From: an uncultured Clostridia bacterium
Lineage (GTDB): Bacteria > Bacillota > Clostridia > TANB77 > CAG-508
DNA: 64,000 nt
Direction: 5' to 3'
Assembly (NCBI GenBank): GCA_949538735.1
Contig: CATGLK010000003.1
Location: 62,001-126,000, forward strand
In this document: positions 34,808 to 43,430 of the stretch, in pieces
How positions within the stretch are numbered: the stretch's first letter is position 1
Layout: each line of letters starts with the position of its first letter
The notes under the pieces: model-generated
Database searches by the model: none
Told to the model about the DNA's origin: nothing
What the model saw: only the letters and a program-made list of their open reading frames with translations
Position numbers and translations under genes: made by a program

Positions 34808-34910
34808 ATTTTAACTTCATCCCTTTCTTTTGCCTTAATTATATACTTACAAATTATTTTTATCAATAGATTTTTTGTAAAATTTGTGTTATTATATATT
34901 TATAAAAAAA

Positions 34911-34972
34911 TTGCCAACAGGGACGGACCTTTCTGGCAATAAATTGCCAAAAAGGTCCGTCCCCATTGGCAA
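34911..34972. repeat. Intergenic palindromic repeat (GGGACGG type)
   Basis: TTGCCAACAGGGACGGACC and GGTCCGTCCCCATTGGCAA form the outer arms; it is nearly the same as 4282-4343. It ends 4 bases before the rqcH binding site. Confidence 0.8.
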
Positions 34973-34988
34973 AAAGGAGATTATGAAT

Positions 34989-36704
34989 ATGGCATTTGAT
35001 GGAATTGTAACAAAAGCTATTGCTTCTGAGCTGCAACAACTTTCAGGAGCAAGAATTGATAAAATTTTTCAACCTAATTCAAATAATGTAGTATTAGGTT
35101 TTTATTTGGCTGGTACTAATTATGCACTAAATATTTGTACTAATTCGCCTAATTATAGACTTCACTTAACTACGCATCCAAGGCCTAATCCAAAGGTTGC
35201 GCCTAATTTTTGTATGGTTTTACGTAAGCATTTGCTTGGTTTACACATAAAAAATATAATTACAAATAATTTGGAAAGGATTGTGACTATTGAGTTTGAA
35301 GGGTTCGATGATGTTGATGATATTATTTGTAAAAAGTTGATTGTTGAATTAATGGGAAAACATTGCAATATTATTTTGTTAGATGACGATAATACGATTA
35401 TAGATAGTTTAAGGCACATAAATAATGAAAATACTTCACGTATTATTGTGCCACACATAAAATATACCTATCCTCAACCTACAAAGCGAAACTTTTTAGA
35501 ATACACAGATTTCAATAAATTTGAAAATGCTATTTCTTTAACTGATGAGACTGACATTTCTACTGCAATTTCAAACACTTTTAATGGAATTAGTAAAAGT
35601 TATATTGATTTTATAGTTAGCAAGCTTCATACCAATAACCTAAAAAAAATATATAATTATTTAGAAAAAACTATTTCAAAAACAGAGGCTCAGACTTTAA
35701 GATTTGAACAGTTTGAAAAAGATTATTTTTTAGTTTCAGATAGTGATGTTGATACTGATAATTTCGCTTTAAACTTTTTTATTGATGATTTCTATTATGA
35801 AAAAGAAACAGGTGAAGATTTAAAATCATATAGAAATACTGTTTTAAAGCTAATTTTATCTACACTAAAAAAATACAATAAAAGGTTACAAAATATAAAT
35901 AAAAAATTAGAAGATTGTTCTGATATGGACAAATTCAAATTGTATGGTGAGTTAATTACTGCTAATTTATATAAAATTAAAAATGAAAATGTACCACAAA
36001 TTGAATTAGAAAATTATTATGATAATAACAACATAATAACAATAAAACTAGACCCTGCCTACACTCCAGCAATTAACGCCAAAAGATTTTTTAAAAAGTA
36101 TAATAAGTTAAAGAATGCACTTGAAATTGTTGGAATTCAAAAAGATGAAACTTTAAGAGAATTAAATTACATTGAAAGTATAGTTTATGAATTAGAAGTA
36201 GCAACTAGTATTGAAGAGATTTCAGATATATATGAAGAAATTTCTGAAAATGTTATTTTTAAAGCTCAAACTGATAAATATAAAAATAAAAAGGCTACAA
36301 AAGTAAAGAAATCCTCGCTTACAAAAAATAAAACTGTAAACTTTAATCCAATAAAATATACAATTGATGGTTTTACTCTTTTAGTTGGCAGAAATAATAA
36401 AGAAAATGATTATTTGACTTTAAAATATGCTAGAAAAAATGATTTGTGGTTTCATACAAAAGATATTCACGGAAGTCATGCAATCTTAATTTTAAATAAT
36501 GTTAATTCTTCCCCTTCTGATGAAGTGTTGACAAAATGCGCTGAGATTGCTGCTTTTCATAGCAAAGCTAGATTGTCTTCTAATGTTCCTGTGGATTTTT
36601 GTGAAGTTCGTTTTGTTAAAAAGCCTAATGGTGCAAAACCTGGTATGGTTATTTATACTAATAATTCTACTTTATATGTTACTCCCAAAATTATAAAATA
36701 TTAA
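34989..36704 (+). CDS. rqcH: RqcH (NFACT protein), ribosome quality control
   Basis: A 571-residue NFACT protein. RqcH binds stalled 50S subunits with tRNA-Ala and adds C-terminal alanine tails. The start AFDGIVTKAIASELQQLSGAR and the block PNFCMVLRKHLLG are typical of NFACT-N; a helical middle (residues 260-430) follows, then NFACT-R with YTIDGFTLLVGRNNKENDYL, DLWFHTKDIHGSHAIL and KKPNGAKPGMVIY. The start at 34989 is preferred over an ATG at 34983, which is only 3 bases from GGAG. It works with SmpB-type rescue, also in this window. Confidence 0.93.
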   Translation: MAFDGIVTKAIASELQQLSGARIDKIFQPNSNNVVLGFYLAGTNYALNICTNSPNYRLHLTTHPRPNPKVAPNFCMVLRKHLLGLHIKNIITNNLERIVTIEFEGFDDVDDIICKKLIVELMGKHCNIILLDDDNTIIDSLRHINNENTSRIIVPHIKYTYPQPTKRNFLEYTDFNKFENAISLTDETDISTAISNTFNGISKSYIDFIVSKLHTNNLKKIYNYLEKTISKTEAQTLRFEQFEKDYFLVSDSDVDTDNFALNFFIDDFYYEKETGEDLKSYRNTVLKLILSTLKKYNKRLQNINKKLEDCSDMDKFKLYGELITANLYKIKNENVPQIELENYYDNNNIITIKLDPAYTPAINAKRFFKKYNKLKNALEIVGIQKDETLRELNYIESIVYELEVATSIEEISDIYEEISENVIFKAQTDKYKNKKATKVKKSSLTKNKTVNFNPIKYTIDGFTLLVGRNNKENDYLTLKYARKNDLWFHTKDIHGSHAILILNNVNSSPSDEVLTKCAEIAAFHSKARLSSNVPVDFCEVRFVKKPNGAKPGMVIYTNNSTLYVTPKIIKY

Positions 36705-36713
36705 TTGCTAAAA

Positions 36714-36757
36714 ACAGCAGGAAGTTAGAAATTTTAGTTTCTAATTCCCTGCTTTTG
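36714..36757. terminator. Terminator between rqcH and a convergent gene
   Basis: AGCAGGAA-TTAGAAA pairs with TTTCTAA-TTCCCTGCT and is followed by TTTTG. Confidence 0.75.
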
Positions 36758-36768
36758 CTATTATTCAA

Positions 36769-37236
36769 TTACCAAAAGATTAAAAGTGTAAATATTGTTG
36801 CAACTACAATTTCGCTCTTTGTCCACTCTTCTGGAATTAATTTTATTTCCTCCGTGTCTTTTTGGTCAACAATTGACACATTATATGATGTTACTTCATT
36901 TAATTCAAAATATGCACTAAATTCTTGGGAAGTCGTTGCCTGTGTAGTCGTAATCGGTATATATTTCGTTCCTACCAAAACATCTCTTTTAGAATAAAAA
37001 TCTATCCTTACATATTTTCCTGTTAAATAATCATCACTGGTATTTGTAACTGTACCTTTCATTCTTCCGTTTACCAATGTTGCTTGAGCTACTTCCATTT
37101 GAACTTGCGTCGTTTCGTCTTTTCTCTTAATATTTTTATATGATGAGTTTAATCCTACATTTATTATAAATTCTGAAAATATAAAAAATAGTATTACCCA
37201 TAATGCATATTTTAAAAATGTTCTCATTCTTTTCAT
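36769..37236 (-). CDS. Membrane protein of unknown function
   Basis: A 155-residue protein with membrane helices at residues 9-27 and 139-154. The part between them (QATLVNGRMKGTVTNTSDDY, YVRIDFYSKRDVLVGTKYI) resembles the FxLYD-type beta-sandwich found in extracytoplasmic bacterial proteins. The C-terminal helix ends the protein, giving a two-anchor topology. No family assignment is certain. It is separated from addA by about 50 bases, so it may share its transcript. Confidence 0.6.
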   Translation of the reverse strand: MKRMRTFLKYALWVILFFIFSEFIINVGLNSSYKNIKRKDETTQVQMEVAQATLVNGRMKGTVTNTSDDYLTGKYVRIDFYSKRDVLVGTKYIPITTTQATTSQEFSAYFELNEVTSYNVSIVDQKDTEEIKLIPEEWTKSEIVVATIFTLLIFW

Positions 37237-37286
37237 AATTTTTCTCCATTTCTTACTTCGATGCCTATATTATACCAAATTTCTAA

Positions 37287-40200
37287 TTAAATTTCAATCT
37301 CTTTTCCTAAGTATACAGAATATATGTATTTCTTCCACACCTTTTTACCCAAAGCCTCTTCAAGAGCTCTTTCATAAAATTCCAGTTGTTTTGAGTATTT
37401 CTCTACAAGTTCATTTTCATTTTGGACAAAATCTGTTTTATAATCTACCAAAACAAGATTATCTTTTTCATCAATATAATATAAATCTATAACACCTTGT
37501 ACCAAAATATCTTCTTGCACATCTTCTTCATATACCTCTTTTGCAGGTATATTGATATAAAAAGGCTTTTCTTTGTATGCTTCTTTTGATTTTCTAACTT
37601 CTTGCCAAATCTTAGATTTTGTAAATTCTAAAATTTTGAATGGATTGATTGCTCTTGCTTCTTTTTCTGTTATTATTTGCTTTTCAAGCAAGTTATTTAT
37701 TAATTCTTTTATTTTGTTTAGGTCATAATCAACTTTTTCGTCTAGTCTTTGCATACACATATGAACTAATGTACCTTTTTGCGCCCCTGTAATCTTTTGT
37801 TCTTCATCTTGTCTTAAAAACTCTGGCTTTGTCAATTCTGTTATTTCTACTGTGCTTTCGCTTTTCAAGTTTGTTACTGACGTTTTTGTTGGTATTAATG
37901 TTGAATTTTTGTGTGGATATGAATATTCCAATATTTTTTCAATTTTATTTGAAACTTTGATGTCAGTATTATTACTGCTTTCTAAAATTTCAATTACGTC
38001 AATTTCTTCTTTTTCTATTGTTTTAAAGCCTTTCATCACTTCTTGTTTTTTCAAAACATTAAGTTCAATTGCCTTTGCAGTTTCTTTTTCATATTGGTAA
38101 ACTAATAGTATCCAGTCTAGATATTTTTTATATTTTTTTACTAATATAGGATTGATTTTTCCTGAGTTTTTTTGATATTGCTCAACTTGCGTACTCATTT
38201 TTGTAGCTTCTTTTTCGTAATTTTTACTAAGTCCTGTTATTATAAGTTTTTCTTTGGCTCTTGTTAAAGCAACATATAAAATTCTCATTTCTTCTGATAA
38301 TGTTTCTGTAAACATTTTATTTCTTATTGCCGCTTTGGTTAATGTATCATATTGTATTTGCATATCATAATCTATATATTTTACCCCTATTCCTAAATCT
38401 TGATGAAGTAAAACGTTTTGATTTAGGTCCATTAAGTTAAATTGTTTTGCTGTACTTGCCAAAAATACAACTGGAAATTCTAGTCCTTTACTTTTGTGGA
38501 TACTCATAATTCTAACTACATTATCATTTTCTCCAATTAATTTAGCAGCACCCATATCTCCACTGCTCAATTTCAATTTGTCAATAAAATTTATAAAATT
38601 GTATAATCCTTTAAAATTAGCACTTTCATATTGTTTAGCCTTTTGAAATAACATTTTTAAATTTGCTTGTCTAAGCTCTCCATTTGGCATAAGCCCAACA
38701 TAATTATAAAAGCCTGTATCTGAATAGATTTTCCAAATTAATTCATCTAATGCTAAATATTCTTGCTCTTTTCTCCACTGTTCTAGTTTGCCTAAAAATT
38801 GCTCTATTTTTGCTTTTAGGCCTTTTCCCACATCTATCATAGCTTTTTGCATACATGTATAAAAATTGTCATATTTGTCAGATAGTCTGATTTTTACTAG
38901 TTCATCATCTGTAAACTTTGCTATTGGTGACCTTAAAACACTTACAAGCGGAATATCTTGAATTGGGTTGTCAATTATTTTTAATAATGACATTATTGTT
39001 TGTATTTCCATGGAATCTAGATATTCTTGCGAACTATCTGAAAACACTGGCATTTCTAGTTGTAACAATTCTTGTTCATATACTGGTGCTACATTTGAAG
39101 TTGACCTTAGCAATATTACAATGTCTTTATATTCAATATTTCTATATGCTTCTTTCTTTCTATCCCAAACTTGATATTTTTCGTCTATTAGCTTTTTTAT
39201 TCTATTTGCTACAAATCTTGCTTCAAGTTCAATATTTTCAATTCTTTCTTCATCTTGCTCTTCATTTTCAATTTCTTCTGTTTCTTCTTCTGATAAATCT
39301 ATAACATTTATTTCTGTGTCTAAATTTTGATTAATATTTGGATAGCTTGCTCCTAAATTCAAATATTCTTCTTCATTGTATTCTATGTCCCCCAATAGAT
39401 TGCTCATTATATCCTGAAATATTAAATTCGTGAAACTTAATATATTTTCCCTACTTCTAAAATTTTTAAATAGCTGTATCTTTAAACCATTTTCTGTATT
39501 TCTATTTTCTTTATTTTTATATGTTTCATATTTATGTAAAAATAACTCTGGCATTGCTTGGCGGAATTTATATATACTTTGTTTTACGTCCCCTACCATA
39601 AAAATATTATCGCCTTTTGATACTGATGTTAAAATATATTCTTGTACTAAGTTGCTGTCTTGATATTCGTCAATTGCTATTTCTGTGTATTTCTCTTGAT
39701 ACCTTTTTGCTACTTCTGTTGGCTCAATTTTACCGTCTTTTTCTTTTATTAAAATTTCTAATGCAAAATGCTCCACATCATTAAAGTCAACTATATTTTG
39801 ATTCCTTTTTCTTTTTGAAAATTCTTTTCCAAATTCTAGTATTAAATTTTGAAGTTTTACTAAAATTTCGTACATATCAAAAATATCTTGGTTGGCTTGT
39901 TTTGAATCACAAATTATTATTTTATTTAATGTTTTTTCTAATCTTTTCTTTACACCATCTCTTATTTGCTTTGCTTCATCTTTTTTTATAGAATCCACTT
40001 TTTGTCTTGGCCAAGTAACAAATTTTAAAATTTGATTTATATTATATGCCTTGTCCCAACTATGCAAATTATTTTTCAAACCTGTTAACATATCTATGTC
40101 GTTTCTTATTGTTTGCTCAAATTTTTCTAGTTCTGGCTCTAAACATAGAATTTTTCTTGCATTTTCTAAACTCTGTATGCCGTCAATAAGTTCTTCTTCA

Positions 40201-40865
40201 ATTTCTTCTAGTAAGACCTTTCCCCATGGTGTATTTGCAAAATCTTCTTCCAGTTTTTCACTTAGATTAAACATCTCTATCTTTTCTTTTAGCCATTCTT
40301 CTGGGAATGGATTGCTTTGTATATAGCTATATATTTTTAAAACTAAATCTTTTAGCGGTGTGTCGTCCCTATAACTTGTATATGTGTTTATTAATTTTGC
40401 AAAATCTTGGTCATCTTCTTCATATTTATTTTCAAATATGTCTTCTATTACTTCTTGTTTTAGTAGTTCTATTTGAGCTGTATCAGCTATTCTAAAATTT
40501 GGCGCTATATTTTCTAATTCATAAAAATTGTTTCTTACTATTTCTAAACAAAATGAGTCTATTGTACAAATACTTGCTTTGTTTAATAATGTTACTTGTC
40601 TTTGTAATTTCTCGTTTTCTGGGTCATCATCTAGTTTTTTGTATATTGCGTTTAGTACTCTTTCTCTCATTTCTGATGCTGCTGCGTTTGTGAATGTTAC
40701 TACTAGTAATTTGTCTATGTCTATGTTTTCATTTATTATTTTGTTTATTATTCTTTCTACTAGTACTGCTGTTTTTCCACTTCCTGCGGCTGCTGCTACT
40801 AGTATGTTTGAGCCTTTTTTATATATTGCGTCTTGTTGCTCTTTTGTCCATTTTACTTCACTCAT
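37287..40865 (-). CDS. addA: ATP-dependent helicase/nuclease subunit A
   Basis: A 1192-residue AddA, the helicase and nuclease subunit that processes double-strand ends for RecA. Walker A is LVAAAAGSGKTAVLVERII near the N-terminus, followed by ISSF-like TIDSFCLEIVRNNF, IDEYQDSNLVQEYIL (motif II), GDVKQSIYKFRQAMP, RIMSIHKSKGLEFPVVF and LYVALTRAKEKLII. The C-terminal nuclease has GTLVHMCMQRLD and VQGVIDLYYIDEKDNLVLVD then YKTD. The ATG at 40865 matches the usual N-terminus, although its ribosome binding site is weak. AddB is not in the window. Confidence 0.92.
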   Translation of the reverse strand: MSEVKWTKEQQDAIYKKGSNILVAAAAGSGKTAVLVERIINKIINENIDIDKLLVVTFTNAAASEMRERVLNAIYKKLDDDPENEKLQRQVTLLNKASICTIDSFCLEIVRNNFYELENIAPNFRIADTAQIELLKQEVIEDIFENKYEEDDQDFAKLINTYTSYRDDTPLKDLVLKIYSYIQSNPFPEEWLKEKIEMFNLSEKLEEDFANTPWGKVLLEEIEEELIDGIQSLENARKILCLEPELEKFEQTIRNDIDMLTGLKNNLHSWDKAYNINQILKFVTWPRQKVDSIKKDEAKQIRDGVKKRLEKTLNKIIICDSKQANQDIFDMYEILVKLQNLILEFGKEFSKRKRNQNIVDFNDVEHFALEILIKEKDGKIEPTEVAKRYQEKYTEIAIDEYQDSNLVQEYILTSVSKGDNIFMVGDVKQSIYKFRQAMPELFLHKYETYKNKENRNTENGLKIQLFKNFRSRENILSFTNLIFQDIMSNLLGDIEYNEEEYLNLGASYPNINQNLDTEINVIDLSEEETEEIENEEQDEERIENIELEARFVANRIKKLIDEKYQVWDRKKEAYRNIEYKDIVILLRSTSNVAPVYEQELLQLEMPVFSDSSQEYLDSMEIQTIMSLLKIIDNPIQDIPLVSVLRSPIAKFTDDELVKIRLSDKYDNFYTCMQKAMIDVGKGLKAKIEQFLGKLEQWRKEQEYLALDELIWKIYSDTGFYNYVGLMPNGELRQANLKMLFQKAKQYESANFKGLYNFINFIDKLKLSSGDMGAAKLIGENDNVVRIMSIHKSKGLEFPVVFLASTAKQFNLMDLNQNVLLHQDLGIGVKYIDYDMQIQYDTLTKAAIRNKMFTETLSEEMRILYVALTRAKEKLIITGLSKNYEKEATKMSTQVEQYQKNSGKINPILVKKYKKYLDWILLVYQYEKETAKAIELNVLKKQEVMKGFKTIEKEEIDVIEILESSNNTDIKVSNKIEKILEYSYPHKNSTLIPTKTSVTNLKSESTVEITELTKPEFLRQDEEQKITGAQKGTLVHMCMQRLDEKVDYDLNKIKELINNLLEKQIITEKEARAINPFKILEFTKSKIWQEVRKSKEAYKEKPFYINIPAKEVYEEDVQEDILVQGVIDLYYIDEKDNLVLVDYKTDFVQNENELVEKYSKQLEFYERALEEALGKKVWKKYIYSVYLGKEIEI

Positions 40866-40938
40866 TCTCGTTTTTTCCGTACCTTTCTTTTTTATTGATT
40901 TTATCATATTTTGTTTTGGAATTCTAGATAGTAAATAA

Positions 40939-40965
40939 AAAAATCGGAATACAATTCCGATTTTT
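40939..40965 (-). terminator. Terminator
   Basis: AAAAATCGGAAT-ACA-ATTCCGATTTTT lies just downstream of the gene that ends at 40981 and before addA. Confidence 0.75.
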
Positions 40966-40980
40966 ATGCTAGTTTGAAAT

Positions 40981-41493
40981 TTACTCTGCATCAAGCTCAA
41001 ATTCTCTTACAATAGAACCTTTGGGAACATAGATATTATATCCCTCTTCTTGTCCACCTCGTTCATTCCATTTAATTCCAAAGAATTCGTATTGATGAAA
41101 ATAAGTAGTTATCACTTTAGTTATTCTAGGTGTGCAATTATCTTCTTCAAAAACAGTTACATTACTATATTCAGTAGTCTCACGTTTGTATCCACCATTT
41201 TCTGTCATATAGTAGTAACTATATACATCTCTTTCTGAAGATGAATATACCATAAGAAATCCAAAACCTTTTTTTCTCGTTCCATCTTTAAGAGAAACTA
41301 ATTCTCTACATTGTTCTTCTTCTTGTTTTTGTTCTATTAGTGTAAAAGAAAAAAAATTTCTTCCTACGCATATTACTCCAAACATGATTATAAGTGCAAT
41401 TATCCCTCTAGTTATCTTTTTGTCTATTATTTCAAATAGAAAAGTGAAGAAACATATTAACACAGCAAATATAAATGCAATTAGAACTAACAT
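40981..41493 (-). CDS. Membrane protein of unknown function
   Basis: A 170-residue protein with two hydrophobic helices (residues 1-20 and 27-48) and a polar C-terminal domain rich in aromatic residues (FLMVYSSSERDVYSYYYMTE). There is no recognised family. The start at 41493 follows GAGAAGGAG. A terminator separates it from addA. The 276 bases upstream, to the toxin-antitoxin genes, hold only one copy of the 29-base repeat. Confidence 0.55.
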   Translation of the reverse strand: MLVLIAFIFAVLICFFTFLFEIIDKKITRGIIALIIMFGVICVGRNFFSFTLIEQKQEEEQCRELVSLKDGTRKKGFGFLMVYSSSERDVYSYYYMTENGGYKRETTEYSNVTVFEEDNCTPRITKVITTYFHQYEFFGIKWNERGGQEEGYNIYVPKGSIVREFELDAE

Positions 41494-41643
41494 ATACTTT
41501 TTCTCCTTCTCTTTTTCGATGCCTAACTATATATGTAAAACTAAAAAGTTAGAGATTTCTCTCCTCACTAATTAGTGAAAAAAGGTTAATGCTTTAGACT
41601 TTGCCTAAAACACTATAAGCATACCACATATTTACATAATTGT

Positions 41644-41672
41644 CAAATTTACAAATAATTTTATTCTAAAAA
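41644..41672. repeat. 29-base direct repeat, left copy
   Basis: An exact match to 42276-42304. The right copy spans the last codons and stop of the relE gene, so this left copy looks like the 3' end of a lost relative or a target duplication around the cassette. Confidence 0.75.
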
Positions 41673-41769
41673 ATGGAATTACTCCTTGAAATTTACTTAA
41701 GAAACATTGCAATTCGCTTTTATACTTGTTATAATAGATGCATAAATAAAAGAAAGGAGCTGATTAATT

Positions 41770-42060
41770 ATGTCTGAAACACAAATCCAAGCAATTAAAG
41801 ATGTTATTAAGATGACACCTAGACTTAATGTAGAATGTCTAAATTCTATAAGAATTCTAATGGAAAAAGCTATAGATTCTGAACTTTTGAAATTAGAACC
41901 AACTGTTATTTTAGAAAGCATGGATATTACTGAAAAAGTAATGTATTTAGACTATTTAACAGAAAACAAAACTACTAGAGAAACAGAATTAGAAAACTCT
42001 GTATCTTTTGAAGAAATACTTAAAAGAGAGGGGTTGACATATGATGACTTACAAGATTAA
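41770..42060 (+). CDS. RelB-like antitoxin
   Basis: A 96-residue acidic, helical protein encoded directly before a RelE-type toxin and overlapping it by 20 bases, the usual arrangement in type II toxin-antitoxin modules. The N-terminus (SETQIQAIKDVIKMTPRL) would be the DNA-binding dimer part, and the C-terminal VSFEEILKREGLTYDDLQD the toxin-binding tail. Sequence similarity to RelB/DinJ is weak; the call rests mainly on context. The start follows AAAGGAGC. Confidence 0.7.
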   Translation: MSETQIQAIKDVIKMTPRLNVECLNSIRILMEKAIDSELLKLEPTVILESMDITEKVMYLDYLTENKTTRETELENSVSFEEILKREGLTYDDLQD

Positions 42061-42290
42061 GATTAGACCCAAAGCTCTCAAATTTATTGAAAAACAGGAT
42101 AAAACTCAAAGGTTACGAATCTATAAGGCTATTTATAACTTGCCAAATGGCGATGTAAAAAAATTGGCAGGTTATAAAAATGAATTTCGACTTCGCGTTC
42201 GGCGATTATAGAATTATTTATCAATTAATTCAAAATGAATTTATTATTCTAATAACAAAGGCTAGTAATAGAGGCCAAATTTACAAATAA
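42041..42290 (+). CDS. relE: RelE-family mRNA interferase toxin, one +1 recoding site
   Basis: An 82-residue RelE/ParE-fold toxin that cleaves mRNA on the ribosome. It starts MMTYKIKIRPKALKFIEKQ and contains LAGYKNEFRLRV. At the in-frame CGG at 42200-42202 the unshifted frame stops two codons later; skipping C gives RLRVGDYRIIYQLIQ and then LITKASNRGQIYK. This G-D-Y-R-I-I-Y block is the most conserved part of the family and carries catalytic residues. The 55-residue unshifted product would be inactive, so the efficiency of recoding would set toxin output. Confidence 0.85.
42200..42202 (+). other. Putative +1 recoding site CGG-C (Gly) in relE
   Basis: The in-frame context is CGC GTT CGG CGA. 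Skipping C gives CGC GTT GGC GAT TAT AGA, the conserved R-V-G-D-Y-R. Note that CGA and CGC nearby are read as arginine in the normal way. Confidence 0.88.
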
Positions 42291-42304
42291 TTTTATTCTA
42301 AAAA
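42276..42304. repeat. 29-base direct repeat, right copy
   Basis: Identical to 41644-41672. It overlaps the relE stop codon at 42288-42290. Confidence 0.75.
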
Positions 42305-42488
42305 TTTCCAAAGTTACAAATTAATAGTTTGAAAGCAGATGGCGGAGCAATAGGGCAAAATTTAGCTTTTATTTTGTTCATTTCATTTGATAAGAATTTG
42401 TATGTTCATAAAAAAAGGAGCTTTTACTCAGGCACAAGTAATTATTTTATTTTTTGAATAAATTATGAATGTGCTCTGAAATAAGTTT

Positions 42489-42566
42489 AGAAATTCTTTA
42501 ATTATTTTATGGAAAGAGTTCGTGCGTCGACACGGAAGGGTGCCATAAAATAATTTTAGAATTTCT
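42489..42566. repeat. Long inverted repeat with a 30-base loop
   Basis: The arms at 42489-42512 and 42543-42566 pair at 22 of 24 positions. The loop holds a smaller CGTGCGTCGACACG palindrome and is much more GC-rich than its surroundings. It lies in a 424-base gap (42291-42714) with no convincing gene. It could be a structured RNA, a terminator or a mobile-element end. Confidence 0.6.
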
Positions 42567-42714
42567 TTGCTTATGTAAGAAACCGAAGAATTTATGAAAA
42601 AAATAAAATAATTTATAACTTTCCAAAAAATAATTTTTATTATAACTATTTTCTTTTTCATTTTTATATCGTATAATAATCCTAGATAAAAAATTTAGGA
42701 AGGAGTTGAAAAAA

Positions 42715-43380
42715 ATGGAAAATGAAATTAGTGTAGAAAACAAACTATTCGGAAAAACATTCTTTTGGATGTTTCTAGGGCTACTTGGTTCAGGTATAGT
42801 TGCATGGTACACCTACTCTTCTGGACTATTTTACAAAATAGTACTTGGTGGATATTTTAATATGTTATTAATTTTAGAATTAGTAGCTGTTTTAGTATTT
42901 AGCCTATTATTCAGAAAGCTTCCACCAACATTTGTAGGAATTCTGTACTTTGTGTATGCAATGCTAGACGGTGTGACTTTAGCTGTTGTCTTTGCCGCTT
43001 TTCAACTAAGCTCTGTTATTTACTTATTTGTAATTTCTGCCATAGTTTTTGGAGCTTTAGCCATAATAGGATATAAAACAGATAAGAATTTAAGTTCTTG
43101 GAGTCCTTATATTACAGTATTTTTAATTGCTGGTATTGTTCTTAGCTTAATTAACTTGATATTACTAAAAAACTCTATGCTAGATTTAGTTTTAGATTGG
43201 GTTATTTTAGCATTGTTCTGCGGCATTACTATTTATGATATTAATAAAATTAAAATGCTTCAAGCTGAACCTGATATCAATCAAGAAAAAATACATATTT
43301 ATTGCGCTATGCAATTGTATTTGGATTTCATAAATATCTTTTTAAGAATTCTTTCTATTTTTGGAAAGAGAAGAGATTAA
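42715..43380 (+). CDS. Bax inhibitor-1/YccA family membrane protein
   Basis: A 221-residue protein with seven hydrophobic segments. LFGKTFFWMFLGLLGSGIVA at the N-terminus, FVYAMLDGVTLAVVFAAFQ in the middle, VISAIVFGALAIIGYKTDKNL and the C-terminal IYDINKIKMLQAE then AMQLYLDFINIFLRILSIF match the BI-1 family (UPF0005). Bacterial members are implicated in calcium leak and in stress, but the role here is unknown. The ATG at 42715 lies 9 bases after AAGGAG. Confidence 0.88.
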   Translation: MENEISVENKLFGKTFFWMFLGLLGSGIVAWYTYSSGLFYKIVLGGYFNMLLILELVAVLVFSLLFRKLPPTFVGILYFVYAMLDGVTLAVVFAAFQLSSVIYLFVISAIVFGALAIIGYKTDKNLSSWSPYITVFLIAGIVLSLINLILLKNSMLDLVLDWVILALFCGITIYDINKIKMLQAEPDINQEKIHIYCAMQLYLDFINIFLRILSIFGKRRD

Positions 43381-43385
43381 AATAT

Positions 43386-43427
43386 AAAATAGCAATTTAC
43401 TTCTTATTTTTAGTAAATTGCTATTTT
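43386..43427. terminator. Bidirectional terminator
   Basis: AAAATAGCAATTTACT pairs with AGTAAATTGCTATTTT between convergent genes. Confidence 0.8.
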
Positions 43428-43430
43428 AAT

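Noticed and set aside
37852-40938. Long plus-strand reading frames opposite addA and other minus-strand genes
   Set aside because: They are leucine-, serine- and phenylalanine-rich antisense shadows of AT-rich coding sequence, without ribosome binding sites or recognisable domains.
42310-42470. A 40-50 codon frame in the gap after relE (ADGGAIGQNLAF...)
   Set aside because: There is no ribosome binding site, no homology that I recognise and its ends are arbitrary; it is probably chance.
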